From Oxalobacteraceae sp. CFBP 8761 (lineage in GTDB: Bacteria > Pseudomonadota > Gammaproteobacteria > Burkholderiales > Burkholderiaceae_D), in the NCBI GenBank assembly GCA_014841595.1, contig JACYUE010000002.1, positions 248,001 to 312,000 of the forward strand: a DNA stretch of 64,000 nucleotides, given 5' to 3'. Under the pieces are notes generated by a model, which had not been told where the DNA came from, did not search any database, and saw only the letters and a program-made list of their open reading frames with translations. Within the stretch, counting starts at the first letter, position 1; every line of letters starts with the position of its first letter. Position numbers and translations under genes: made by a program. This document shows, one piece after another, positions 1 through 9,007 of the stretch.

Positions 1-75
1 GGTGAAATCCCGGTCCAGAAGGCACCGACGCCGGACAACTACAAATCGACGATCACCGCGACCATCTACTTCTGA
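1..75 (+). CDS. Spore coat U-domain pilin, C-terminal end only
   Basis: The first 24 codons of the window stay open and end in TGA at 73-75. The residues (PDNYKSTITATIYF) match the closing beta-strand of spore-coat-U (SCPU) pilins, which typically end in a P-x-x-Y-x-D-T-V-T-V-x-x-x-F pattern. The downstream chaperone, usher and two-domain tip protein support the reading as the last structural subunit gene before the chaperone in an archaic Csu-type operon. The bulk of the gene lies outside the window, so its length and signal peptide cannot be judged. Confidence 0.7.
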   Translation, partial: GEIPVQKAPTPDNYKSTITATIYF

Positions 76-87
76 TAGGAGTCGTGC

Positions 88-813
88 ATGCGGGGTTTCT
101 TCTCCATTGCGCTGGCGGCGGCACTGTGTTCCGGTACGGCGGCACATGGCGCCAACCTGCAGATTTCACCGGTGTCGATCAGCTTCCAGCCGGGCCAGAA
201 TGCGGCCGGCATCCAGTTGCAGAACAATGGCGACACGCCGCTGTATGGCCAGGTCCGGGTGTATGCCTGGGACCAGCGTGACGGCATCGACGCCTTGACC
301 CCGACCACGCAGCTCGTGGCCAGCCCGCCGATCATCGAGATTGCAGGCAAGAGTTCCCAGACAATCCGCCTCGTGCGCCGCGCCGGCACCCCGGCAACTC
401 CTGGCAGTGCAGAACAGACCTACCGCATCCTGATCGATGAACTGCCGCGTGGCGACCCCCAGCAGGGCAATGTCGCGATCCGCCTGCAGTACTCGGTCCC
501 GGCCTTCGTGCTGCCGAGCGACACGCAAGCTGCCCCGCAGCTCGAATGGAGCACCTTCCAGCGCGCCGGCGCCTGGCACCTGCGCGCCCGCAATACCGGC
601 GCGCTGCATGCGCAGATCGGCGCCACCAGCGTGACGGTCGGCAGCCGCGACGTCGTGCTCAGCAAAGGCTTGCTGGGCTACGCGCTGCCGGGCCGCACGC
701 GCGAATGGGCCTTGCCTGCCGACGTCGCCGCTGCACTGCCGGCGCCGCTCGCCATCGACACCAACGTCAACGCCAAGCCGCAGTCCGCCAAGGCGGCCGT
801 CGCGCGCGACTGA
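88..813 (+). CDS. Periplasmic pilus chaperone (archaic chaperone-usher type)
   Basis: A 241-residue protein with a signal peptide (about residues 1-22, ending AAHG|AN), followed by a PapD-like immunoglobulin fold. The N-terminal domain shows LQISPVSISFQPGQ, a typical G1/A-strand start, and the SQTIRLVRR segment, which carries the basic residues that cap pilin C-termini. A second domain runs from about residue 150. Such chaperones hold pilins by donor-strand complementation and deliver them to the usher. The ATG is 12 bases after the preceding pilin stop and 14 bases separate its stop from the usher ATG, so it sits in an operon. Family assignment is firm. Csu-type is inferred from the SCPU neighbours. 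Confidence 0.88.
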   Translation: MRGFFSIALAAALCSGTAAHGANLQISPVSISFQPGQNAAGIQLQNNGDTPLYGQVRVYAWDQRDGIDALTPTTQLVASPPIIEIAGKSSQTIRLVRRAGTPATPGSAEQTYRILIDELPRGDPQQGNVAIRLQYSVPAFVLPSDTQAAPQLEWSTFQRAGAWHLRARNTGALHAQIGATSVTVGSRDVVLSKGLLGYALPGRTREWALPADVAAALPAPLAIDTNVNAKPQSAKAAVARD

Positions 814-827
814 CGACCGGGGCCGCC

Positions 828-3287
828 ATGCACACGCGCCACCGGGCGTGGCGGGCCCTGAGGTCGTCGTCCCTGTCCACCTGCCTGCTGGCCTTGAGCG
901 TCACCCCCATCGCGGCAGCGGCCGCCATGGTTGCCGCTGCGCCGGCGTCGGCGTCGCTGGCCGCGCTCGAGGCGCAGGCCGGCCTGGTTGCCGCCCAACC
1001 CACCGAACTGTATCTGGACGTCTCGATCGATGGTCAGCCCACGGGTCTGCTCGTCTCCGTGATCCAGCAGGACGCCAGCCTGCGCATGACGGTCGAGAGC
1101 CTGCGCGAACTGGGCCTGGACCCGGCGCGCTTCGGCGTGGCCGACCGCACGGATTTTCTGCTCGACGAGATCGACGGCATGACCTGGCGCTACGACGGCG
1201 CCGCCCAGACGCTGGCGCTGACCCTGTCGGATCGCCTGCGCGTCGCGCGCGTGATCAGCGCGCGCACGGTGCGCGCCAGCGGCGCCGGCCAGGCCAGCCG
1301 CGGCATGCTGCTGAACTACAACGTGTTCGCCCAGAGCAGCGGCGGCTCGGTGGCCAGCAATCTCGACCTGCGTTATTTCGACCCGCACGGCAGCTTGACC
1401 AGCACCGGCGCGGCCATCCTGCGCGGCGAAGAACGCGGCTACACGCGTTACGACACCACCTGGACTTACGCCAACCAGGACCGCTTGACCACCGTGCAAC
1501 TGGGCGACACCGTCACCCCGGCGCTGAGCTGGTCGCGCGCGCTGCGCCTGGGCGGCATCGAGTGGCGCCGCAACTTCGAGCTGCGCCCGGACCTGGTGAC
1601 CTATCCGGTGGCCTCGATTGCCGGTTCGGCAGTCGTCCCCACGAGCGTGGACCTGTTCGTGAACAACGTGCGCCAGTTCAGCACCAGCGTGCCCACCGGC
1701 CCGTTCGTGGTCGACCAGGTGGCGGGCCTGAACGGCGCCGGCCAGGCCACCGTCATCACGCGCGATGCGCTGGGACGCGAAGTGGCCACCACGCTGCCGC
1801 TGTACGTCGACACGCGCCTGCTGGCGCGCGGCCTGACCGATTTTGCCGTCTCCCTTGGCGCGCTGCGGCGCGATTATGGCGTGGCATCGTTCCGTTACGG
1901 CGGTCCGGCGGCGGTGGGTTCGATACGCCATGGCTGGACCGACCGCCTGACGCTGGAAGGACATGCCGAAGCGGGCAGTGGCCAAGTGCTGCTGGGCGGC
2001 GGCGTGCTCGCGCGCGTGCCGGGCGCCGGCGTGGCCAGTGGCGCACTGGCGGCCAGTGCCGGCCGTTACCGGGGCTGGCAAGCCACGCTTGGGTACCAGT
2101 ATGTGTCGCCACGCTTCGCGCTCGACCTGCAATCGATCCGCGCGAGCGCCGGCTTCGGCGACCTGGGCACGCTCGAAGGCACGCCGGTGCCGCGCGCGCT
2201 CGACCGGGCCAGCATCAGCACCGCGTTCGGCGGCAACAGCTTCAGCATGAACCTGATTCAGCTGCGCACGCCACTGGTGGCGGGCGTCGCGCCGGTGCTC
2301 GATCCGTTCGGCAACCCGCTGAACAGGCTGGCCGCGCCGGTCCCAGCCTTGTCCGCGAGCCCGGCCCTGGTAACGCGCACCGTGTCGCTGGCTTGGTCGC
2401 GCAGCGTCGGCCTGCGCGGCTACTTCAGCCTGGGCGCGTTCCAGGATCTCGAGCGGCGTGCCGAACGGGGCATCACGGCTACCTTCAGCATGGCCTTCGA
2501 TTCGCGCGTGGCGGTCAATGCCAATGCGGGGCGCCAGCGCGGTGAGCAGGTGGCGTCGGTGTCGATGGGGCGCGCGCCGGACTTCGACGGTGGCCTCGGC
2601 TGGGCCGTCCAGGCAGGCAAGACCGGGGCGCAGCGCTACGACCAGGCCCAGGTGCAATACCTGGGCGCGCACGGCCGCGCGATCGTATCGACGCAGCGCG
2701 TGGGCGAGAGCCGCAACACGAGCCTGGATGTCAGCGGCGCCATCGTCGCGATGGATGGCGCCCTGATCACGGCGCGCAATGTCGGGCGCGGTTTCGCGCT
2801 CGTCTCGAGCGGCGCGCCCGATCTGCCGGTGCTGCAGGACAATCGTCCGATCGGCCGCACCGACCGCAACGGGCGCCTCCTGGTGCCCGACCTGCAACCA
2901 TACGCCGCCAGCCGGATCGCGATCGACCCGTCGTCGCTGCCATCCGATACCCGCATCCCGCACACGGTGCTCGAGATCGTGCCGCGTCAGAATGCCGGCG
3001 TGGTGGCGCGCTTTGCGATCGAACGCTATGCGGCCGCAACGCTCACGCTGGTGCGCGCCGATGGCACGGTGCCCGACGTCGGCACGCTTGCGCGCCTGGA
3101 TGGCAGCGAACTGACGGCGATGGTCGGGTACGATGGCGTGCTGTTCATCGAAGGGCTGCGCGCGCAGAACCGCGTGCGCGTCGGCAGCGGCAAGGCGGTG
3201 TGCGAAGTGCGTTTCGACTACAAGCCGGTGGCGGGCGAACTGCCCGTGATCGGACCGCTGGTTTGCCAGCCCCTGCAAGGAGAATGA
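828..3287 (+). CDS. Outer-membrane fimbrial usher
   Basis: An 819-residue usher that forms the outer-membrane pore through which pilus subunits are polymerised. After a long signal region (about residues 1-35) comes an N-terminal chaperone-binding domain, with ELYLDVSIDGQPTGLLVSVIQQD resembling usher N-termini. A beta-barrel follows with FELRPDLVTYPVASIAGSAVVPTSVDLFVN, a well-conserved usher stretch. The C-terminal plug-like end is VCEVRFDYKP...LVCQPLQGE with paired cysteines. The frame is open from 546, but a start there would overlap the chaperone by 268 bases in another frame. The ATG at 828 gives the expected signal peptide. Length is normal for archaic ushers. Confidence 0.88.
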   Translation: MHTRHRAWRALRSSSLSTCLLALSVTPIAAAAAMVAAAPASASLAALEAQAGLVAAQPTELYLDVSIDGQPTGLLVSVIQQDASLRMTVESLRELGLDPARFGVADRTDFLLDEIDGMTWRYDGAAQTLALTLSDRLRVARVISARTVRASGAGQASRGMLLNYNVFAQSSGGSVASNLDLRYFDPHGSLTSTGAAILRGEERGYTRYDTTWTYANQDRLTTVQLGDTVTPALSWSRALRLGGIEWRRNFELRPDLVTYPVASIAGSAVVPTSVDLFVNNVRQFSTSVPTGPFVVDQVAGLNGAGQATVITRDALGREVATTLPLYVDTRLLARGLTDFAVSLGALRRDYGVASFRYGGPAAVGSIRHGWTDRLTLEGHAEAGSGQVLLGGGVLARVPGAGVASGALAASAGRYRGWQATLGYQYVSPRFALDLQSIRASAGFGDLGTLEGTPVPRALDRASISTAFGGNSFSMNLIQLRTPLVAGVAPVLDPFGNPLNRLAAPVPALSASPALVTRTVSLAWSRSVGLRGYFSLGAFQDLERRAERGITATFSMAFDSRVAVNANAGRQRGEQVASVSMGRAPDFDGGLGWAVQAGKTGAQRYDQAQVQYLGAHGRAIVSTQRVGESRNTSLDVSGAIVAMDGALITARNVGRGFALVSSGAPDLPVLQDNRPIGRTDRNGRLLVPDLQPYAASRIAIDPSSLPSDTRIPHTVLEIVPRQNAGVVARFAIERYAAATLTLVRADGTVPDVGTLARLDGSELTAMVGYDGVLFIEGLRAQNRVRVGSGKAVCEVRFDYKPVAGELPVIGPLVCQPLQGE

Positions 3288-3291
3288 CCAA

Positions 3292-4275
3292 ATGACCGCA
3301 ATCTGCCGCCTGATCCTGATGACCGTCACGCTGTGGTTGCTGGCCGCCACCGCGGCGCGCGCCGACAACTGCGTGGCCACGATGACCGATGTCGACTTCG
3401 GTGTCGTCAGCCCCATTGCGGGCAGCGACGTCACGGCCAGCGGCACGCTGACCGTCACCTGCTACTGGACCATCGGGACCAATCCGCTGCTGCTGCCGGC
3501 GGCGAACGTGTGCGTCAACCTGGGCGTGGGCCCGGGCGGCAGCACCGGCGCCCCGCGCTACCTGCTCAACGGCAGCAACCGCCTGGCCTTCAACCTCTAC
3601 ACCGACAGCTCGTACACGGCGGCCAAGATCTGGGGCAGTACCGCCAGCACCATTGGCGCCAGGCCGATCAACGGAACGCTGGTGGGTTTGCTGGGCCTGG
3701 GCGGGGTGACGCAAAGCTTCACCGTGTACGGCAAGATTGCTGCGGCGAGCCTGGTGGGCGTGGCCACGGTCGGCAATGCCGATACGCTCTATGGCGCCAG
3801 CTTCGCTGGCCACGGCACCGTGCAGTACGGCTTTGGCAGCGTGCCGTGCACGGGCGGGGCCAGCGCGGCATTCTCGTTCCAGGCGCGCGCCACGGCAGTC
3901 AATAATTGCCTGATCAGCACCAGCAACCTGGCCTTTGCCAGCGGCAGCCCGATCACCGACCAGCGCATCAGCGCGCCGCTGAGCGTGGCCTGCACGGCCA
4001 ACAGCACGTACCAGATCGCGCTGAACGGCGGCGTGTCGAACAATCCGGGTGCGCGCACCATGAAGAACAGCGTGACCGGGGAAACGCTGACCTACCGCAT
4101 CTCGGCCACGCCCGACGGCCAGGCCTGGGGCGACGGGCAGGCCGGCACCACGGTCTACAGCGGCACCGGCACCGGCAGCGCGCAGAACGTCATGATGCAC
4201 GGGATCGTGCCAAGCCAGCGCGCCCCGACGCCGGGCGACTACCGCGACACGGTGACGGTGTTGCTGATGTTCTGA
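3292..4275 (+). CDS. Two-domain spore coat U protein, probable pilus tip adhesin
   Basis: A 327-residue secreted protein: signal peptide to about residue 24 (ATAARA|DNC), then two SCPU-like domains. The first begins DNCVATMTDVDFGVVSP and the second begins with NNCLISTSNLAFASGSP. It ends in the classic YRDTVTVLLMF strand. Two tandem SCPU domains encoded just after the usher match CsuE, the tip adhesin of the Acinetobacter Csu pilus, whose N-terminal domain binds hydrophobic surfaces. The start lies 4 bases after the usher stop with AAGGAG overlapping the usher end. Its last 37 bases overlap the 3' end of the convergent GGDEF-EAL gene. Tip role is inferred from architecture and position. Confidence 0.8.
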   Translation: MTAICRLILMTVTLWLLAATAARADNCVATMTDVDFGVVSPIAGSDVTASGTLTVTCYWTIGTNPLLLPAANVCVNLGVGPGGSTGAPRYLLNGSNRLAFNLYTDSSYTAAKIWGSTASTIGARPINGTLVGLLGLGGVTQSFTVYGKIAAASLVGVATVGNADTLYGASFAGHGTVQYGFGSVPCTGGASAAFSFQARATAVNNCLISTSNLAFASGSPITDQRISAPLSVACTANSTYQIALNGGVSNNPGARTMKNSVTGETLTYRISATPDGQAWGDGQAGTTVYSGTGTGSAQNVMMHGIVPSQRAPTPGDYRDTVTVLLMF

Positions 4276-6578
4276 TGGTGTGACGGGAGGGCGGCTTCGA
4301 GTTGGCTGATCAGTTCGCCCAGCGGCATCGGGCGGGAGAACAGGAAGCCCTGCATGCAGGGTTTGCCGTGCGATGCGAGAAACTGCGCCTGCTCGCGGGT
4401 TTCGATGCCTTCGGCGACGACGCGCAGGCCAAGCTGGCCGGCCATGGCGAGGATGGACTTGACCAGTGCCGTGCCATTCACGTCGTGCGGCATGTCGCGC
4501 ATGAAGCCCTTGTCGATCTTCAGTTCGTACAACGGCATTTTCTGCAGGTAGGCCAGGCTCGAGTAGCCAGTGCCGAAGTCGTCGATCGAGAACCGGATGC
4601 CCAGCCCGGCCAGCACATGCATCCGGGCGACGGTTGCCTCCATGTTCTCGACCAGCAGGCCCTCCGTCAGTTCGAAGATCAGCTGGGTGGCGGGCACGCC
4701 CGTTTCGGCAAGAATCGAGCGCACCACGTCGACGAAGTCGGCTTGCTGGAACTGGCGCGGGCTGACGTTGATCGACAGCGGCAGCGCGTGGCCGGCGCGG
4801 GACAGGTGCAGCCAGGACAGGCATGCCTGCCGCAGCACCCAGGTTCCCAGCGGTACGATCAAGCCGGTTTTTTCGGCGATCGGAATGAATATGTCGGGTG
4901 GCACCAGTACGCCGTCGGCACGGCGCCAGCGCAACAGCGATTCCGCACCGATCGGTTGGCCATCGGGGCTGACCTGCAACTGCAGGTGCAGCGCGAACTC
5001 GTCGTTGTCGAGGGCATTGCCCAGGTCGCGTTCGAGCATCAGCGTATTTTCGGCGGCGGCCAGCATGGTCGTCTCGAACAGGGCGGCGCCATTGCGCCCC
5101 GCAGCCTTGGCATGGTACATCGCCGTATCGGCTTCGCGCAGCAGGTCCTGGGCGGTCTGCTCGGGCCGGGTGGGCAGCGAAATGCCCACGCTCCCTGACG
5201 ACTGGTAAACCTGGCCATCGATCTCGATGGGCCGGCGCAGGGCGGTGCCGACGCGCTCGGCCAACGCGACTGCAGCAGCGGTGGCAGCGGCGGCGTCGTC
5301 GCCCAGGTGCTCGGCCAGCACGACGAATTCGTCGCCGCCGAGGCGCGCCACGGTATCGCGCCGGTGGACGGTCTCGCGCAGGATGCCGGCCACGTGTTTC
5401 AGCAGGGCGTCCCCGGTCGCATGGCCGCGGGCATCGTTGACGCTTTTGAAGTTGTCGAGGTCGAGGTACAGCACGGCCCCGATGCCGTCGCCACGCTGCG
5501 CCTTGTCGACCAGGGTACTGAGGCGCTCCATCAGCAGTCGCCGGTTCGGCAATTCGGTCAGCACGTCGTAGAACGCCAGCTTGCGGATCGATTCGGCGGA
5601 CTGGCGCTTTTCGGTGATGTCGCGGCCGACGGCCACCCAGTGCGTGATCGGTCCGCCTTCGCCGGCGAACGGCACGATATCGACTTCCACCCAGCGGGGT
5701 TCGCCTGCTTTCGTGTAATTGATCAGTTGCGCCGACGCCGGTTCGTAGCGCGCCATTGCATCCGACAGGGCGGCGACGGTGTCGGTGCAGGTTTCCGGTC
5801 CGTGCAGGGCATGCAGGCTTTGCCCCATGATTTCGTCGATGCGATATCCGCTGTGGCGCTCGAACGCGGCGTTCGCGAAGATGATCGGTTGATGCGAGGT
5901 TGTCCCGGGAATCGCCTGGACGATCAGCACCATGTCGTGCAGGCCCGCGAGTGCCGCCGAGGTCAGGCGCCATTCCTGGTTTACACGGCGCAGTGCGATG
6001 CGTTCCTGCTCGAGCGATTCGGACACGGCGTCAGCCTTGTTCAGCGAGCGTGACAAGCCTTTGAGCACGCTGCCTGCGGTCAGCGTCCCCAGCGTGCCGA
6101 CGCACACATAGTTCAGGGTGAAAATCAGCATGCCCACGGCCGAGTCACGCGCGAAGTTGCCGATGGTGAGTTCGCTGTGGCCGGCCATGCCAAGTCCCAC
6201 CATCGAGAGCGCGCCGGCCGCGATCGTCACATACGCAGCGCGCTGGCCCAGCAGAATCACGGCGATGACGGGTGTGGCAAGAAGGTAGCAAAGGCCGACC
6301 GCGCCGACCATCACGATCGAACCGACGCCGACGAAAAACATCATGGCAAGGAAGCTGATCACCCTGGTCGTGTGCGGCAGGCGGTCGAGACGCCAGATCG
6401 CCAGGATCCATACCAGTGCGAGGGTGTCCATCAAGGCGACCTGCGGGTAACCCTGATAGGCGGCGACCAGCGCGTTTGGCACGGCAACGACCAGTGCCAG
6501 TACCAGCACGGCCGACATCAGCGTGGCGAACGCGCGTACGCGCCACCTCAGCAGGTCCTGATTGATTCTATGGGGCAT
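4239..6578 (-). CDS. Membrane PAS-GGDEF-EAL protein (c-di-GMP turnover)
   Basis: A 779-residue protein. Residues about 15-160 are hydrophobic, with several membrane segments (MASE-like sensor). A PAS domain follows (about 195-325, ending VAVGRDITEKRQ), then a GGDEF domain with an intact LGGDEF near residue 417 and an EAL domain from about 520. EAL catalytic motifs look complete: ESLLRW, INVSPRQF, ELTEG, DDFGTGYSSL, LKIDKGFM and AEGIET. Phosphodiesterase activity is therefore likely. The GGDEF half lacks the RxxD inhibitory site (HRRD instead). The frame opens with a TTG at 6599, but the ATG at 6578 gives MPHRINQD and is preferred. It converges on the pilus tip gene with a 37-base 3' overlap. 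Confidence 0.88.
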   Translation of the reverse strand: MPHRINQDLLRWRVRAFATLMSAVLVLALVVAVPNALVAAYQGYPQVALMDTLALVWILAIWRLDRLPHTTRVISFLAMMFFVGVGSIVMVGAVGLCYLLATPVIAVILLGQRAAYVTIAAGALSMVGLGMAGHSELTIGNFARDSAVGMLIFTLNYVCVGTLGTLTAGSVLKGLSRSLNKADAVSESLEQERIALRRVNQEWRLTSAALAGLHDMVLIVQAIPGTTSHQPIIFANAAFERHSGYRIDEIMGQSLHALHGPETCTDTVAALSDAMARYEPASAQLINYTKAGEPRWVEVDIVPFAGEGGPITHWVAVGRDITEKRQSAESIRKLAFYDVLTELPNRRLLMERLSTLVDKAQRGDGIGAVLYLDLDNFKSVNDARGHATGDALLKHVAGILRETVHRRDTVARLGGDEFVVLAEHLGDDAAAATAAAVALAERVGTALRRPIEIDGQVYQSSGSVGISLPTRPEQTAQDLLREADTAMYHAKAAGRNGAALFETTMLAAAENTLMLERDLGNALDNDEFALHLQLQVSPDGQPIGAESLLRWRRADGVLVPPDIFIPIAEKTGLIVPLGTWVLRQACLSWLHLSRAGHALPLSINVSPRQFQQADFVDVVRSILAETGVPATQLIFELTEGLLVENMEATVARMHVLAGLGIRFSIDDFGTGYSSLAYLQKMPLYELKIDKGFMRDMPHDVNGTALVKSILAMAGQLGLRVVAEGIETREQAQFLASHGKPCMQGFLFSRPMPLGELISQLEAALPSHHQNISNTVTVSR

Positions 6579-6848
6579 CCAGGCTATCCAATAATCCAAC
6601 GATTGTCATTTTAATTTCATCTGAGAAACATTCTATCACTTTGTATCCTGACTTTCGGGTGGCACACGGCGCTTGTTTCCATCGTGTTGCGCATTTGCGA
6701 CCAGCGCTGTCAAGCCCATGCTCGTCGTTATTGCATGCGTCTTAAGCCATGAACAGAGCACGAGTTTACGTTCTTCTCGGCAATACATTCCTCCCGATAA
6801 CTATTAAGCTGTCGGGAAATAATCTCACTTGCCGTACTGCACCTGCCC

Positions 6849-8408
6849 ATGCCACCCACCGCCAATCCAGATGTGCTTCGCCTGCAACGCCTCGACGAGC
6901 GGCGCAGACCGCTGGTCGTGCGCTCGATCATTTTGATGGCAGGCTTTTGCCTGTTGCTGATCGGCCTGCATGCGTGGAGCTTGTGGGCATCGCGCCAGGG
7001 CGAACTGGACCAGACGGCGATCAGTACCGAGAACATGGCGCGTGCCCTGGCGTCCCACGCCGAGCGCTCGCTGACGGTCGCCGACTCGGTCCTGGCGGAG
7101 ATGGTCGAACGGGTCGAGCTGTCAGCGACCACGCCGCTCGACCTCGCGCGCCTGCATGCGCGGATGGCGCGCATCACCCGCACCAGCGAAGAGGTGCGGG
7201 AGGTGTTCATCTACGACGCCGAGGGCAAGCGCCTGGCGACCTCGCTGCCATCGGTATTGCCGGGCAACATCCTGGACCGCGAGTATTTTCGGTATCACAT
7301 GACCCATACTGACCTGGGCACGCGCATCGGCAAGCCGATCTTCAGCCGTTCCACGGGCATCCAGACCATTCCCGTGTCGCGCCGGATCAATCGCCCTGAT
7401 GGCAGTTTCGGCGGCGTCGCGATGGCCTCGCTCAATCTCGATTTCTTCGGCAAGTTCTACGACAGTTTCGATGTCGGCCGCACCGGTACGATCATCCTGG
7501 CCATCGACGACGGCACCTTGCTGTACCGCCGCCCGTTCAATGCCGCGATGGTGGGGACGAGCATCAGCAACGGCCCCGTGTTCCAGACCTATGCCAAATC
7601 GGGGCCGGTCGGCACCGGGATGATGAGGTCCAGAATCGATGGCGTCGAGCGCCTGTACAGCTACCGCCACCTGGACGGCTTTCCGCTGCTGGTGGCGACC
7701 GCCCAGGCGAAGGACGAAATCCTGGACGGCTGGTGGATGGCGGTGATCAAGATGAGCTGCGTCGTCGTGTTCGCCGTGTGCATGCTCGGCTGGGGCGGGC
7801 ACCGCATGATCAGCCAGTTGCGCCTGCGCGAGGCGCTGGAGTCCGAATTGCGCGCGGCGCGCAGTGCGCTCGAACTGCACAATGTATCGCTGCGCCACCT
7901 GGCCGACGTCGACGCCCTGACCGGGCTGGCCAACCGGCGCCGCTTCGATGAAGTGCTGGCCCTGGAATACGAGCGCGGGCGGCGCAGCGGGCTGCCGTTT
8001 TCGCTGATCCTGCTCGATGTCGACCATTTCAAGAAATTCAATGACCGCTATGGCCACGTCGCCGGCGACGCGTGCCTGCGCCGGGTTGCCGAGGCGATCG
8101 CGTCAGGGCCGCGGCGCCCGACCGACCTGACGGCGCGCTATGGCGGCGAAGAGTTCGCGATCATCCTGCCGGATACCGACAACGACGGCGCCCGCGCGGT
8201 GGCCGAGAACATCCGCTGCGCCGTGCAGGCGCTCGGCCTGGCGCACGAGGGGAGTGCCTACGGCCACGTTTCCATCAGTCTCGGGGTCCATACCTGCAAC
8301 CAGGCCGATGGCACGTGCGCGGGGCCGCTGGCCGCCATCGAAGCCGCTGACCGCCTGTTGTACCAGGCGAAGATGGGCGGGCGCAATCGCCTGGTCGCCG
8401 GTCCGTAG
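6849..8408 (+). CDS. Cache-type sensor diguanylate cyclase
   Basis: A 519-residue protein with an N-terminal membrane segment (about residues 25-48) and a periplasmic region of about 240 residues. That region resembles a double-Cache sensor: LDREYFRYHMTHTDLGTRIGKPIFSRSTG followed by VAMASLNLDFFGKFYDSF. A second membrane segment lies near 295-315, followed by a cytoplasmic GGDEF domain. The catalytic loop is YGGEEF near residue 433, and an RxxD inhibitory site (RPTD) sits five residues before it, so product feedback is expected. It is transcribed divergently from the GGDEF-EAL gene across a 270-base gap that must hold both promoters. The ligand is unknown. Confidence 0.88.
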   Translation: MPPTANPDVLRLQRLDERRRPLVVRSIILMAGFCLLLIGLHAWSLWASRQGELDQTAISTENMARALASHAERSLTVADSVLAEMVERVELSATTPLDLARLHARMARITRTSEEVREVFIYDAEGKRLATSLPSVLPGNILDREYFRYHMTHTDLGTRIGKPIFSRSTGIQTIPVSRRINRPDGSFGGVAMASLNLDFFGKFYDSFDVGRTGTIILAIDDGTLLYRRPFNAAMVGTSISNGPVFQTYAKSGPVGTGMMRSRIDGVERLYSYRHLDGFPLLVATAQAKDEILDGWWMAVIKMSCVVVFAVCMLGWGGHRMISQLRLREALESELRAARSALELHNVSLRHLADVDALTGLANRRRFDEVLALEYERGRRSGLPFSLILLDVDHFKKFNDRYGHVAGDACLRRVAEAIASGPRRPTDLTARYGGEEFAIILPDTDNDGARAVAENIRCAVQALGLAHEGSAYGHVSISLGVHTCNQADGTCAGPLAAIEAADRLLYQAKMGGRNRLVAGP

Positions 8409-8567
8409 CAGCGGCCGGCAGCGTGGGGCTGAACGATTGCCTCACATTGTCGGGACATCGGCCGGACATGCCGCAACGCCACGCTGGTTGCTCGTCTATA
8501 CTGTATTGATGATGCCAACAACCAGCAGGACCCCTCCAAAGCGATTTACCGGAAGCCAGACTGTGCA

Positions 8568-8975
8568 ATGACCAAGACAGACAATGCTGCCAAAAAAGTC
8601 ATCCTGGTGGTCGAAGACCTTCCGTTTGACGCTGAATTTACATTGCAGGCGCTGGAAAAATTCGAAGGCAGATTCGATGTCGATGTCGCGCGCGACGGTT
8701 GGGATGCGCTGGTCCTGATGAAGCAACGTCATTTCGACCTCATCCTGATGGACCTGAAGATGCCCCGGATGGATGGGTTCGAAACGATGATCCTGATGCG
8801 GGGCTACCAGTTACAGCACGAGGTGCCGTTGATCATCCTGACCAACTCGGATCTCGACGCCGACCGCGAGCGTGCCCGCACGCTTGGCGCCGTCGATTAT
8901 GTCCACAAGTCGGGCGACCTGGCCGGGTTCAGATCCGCGCTGCAGGCCGCCGTTGAAAAGCACATGCGCGCCTGA
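8568..8975 (+). CDS. Stand-alone response regulator (receiver domain only)
   Basis: A 135-residue single receiver domain. The acidic pocket (VVEDLP), phospho-acceptor Asp in LILMDLKMPRMDG, the switch Thr in LIILTNS and the Lys in VHKSGD are all present. The ILTNS...VHKS arrangement is typical of Rcp1-like regulators that pair with phytochrome-type or hybrid kinases, but no kinase lies nearby. A TATACT hexamer at 8497-8502 could be its -10 box, without a convincing -35. The output partner cannot be told from the sequence. Confidence 0.85.
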   Translation: MTKTDNAAKKVILVVEDLPFDAEFTLQALEKFEGRFDVDVARDGWDALVLMKQRHFDLILMDLKMPRMDGFETMILMRGYQLQHEVPLIILTNSDLDADRERARTLGAVDYVHKSGDLAGFRSALQAAVEKHMRA

Positions 8976-9007
8976 ATTGCCCGTGCGCGCCGCGCGCCGT
9001 GCGGTAT

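Noticed and set aside
546..827. Upstream extension of the usher reading frame
   Set aside because: It overlaps the chaperone gene and lacks a signal peptide. The ATG at 828 fits the family.
678..3458. Long reverse-strand open frame (926 codons) opposite the usher
   Set aside because: High-GC codon bias creates long antisense frames. The translated sequence is Arg/Ala/His-rich with no domain, while the forward strand encodes an obvious usher.
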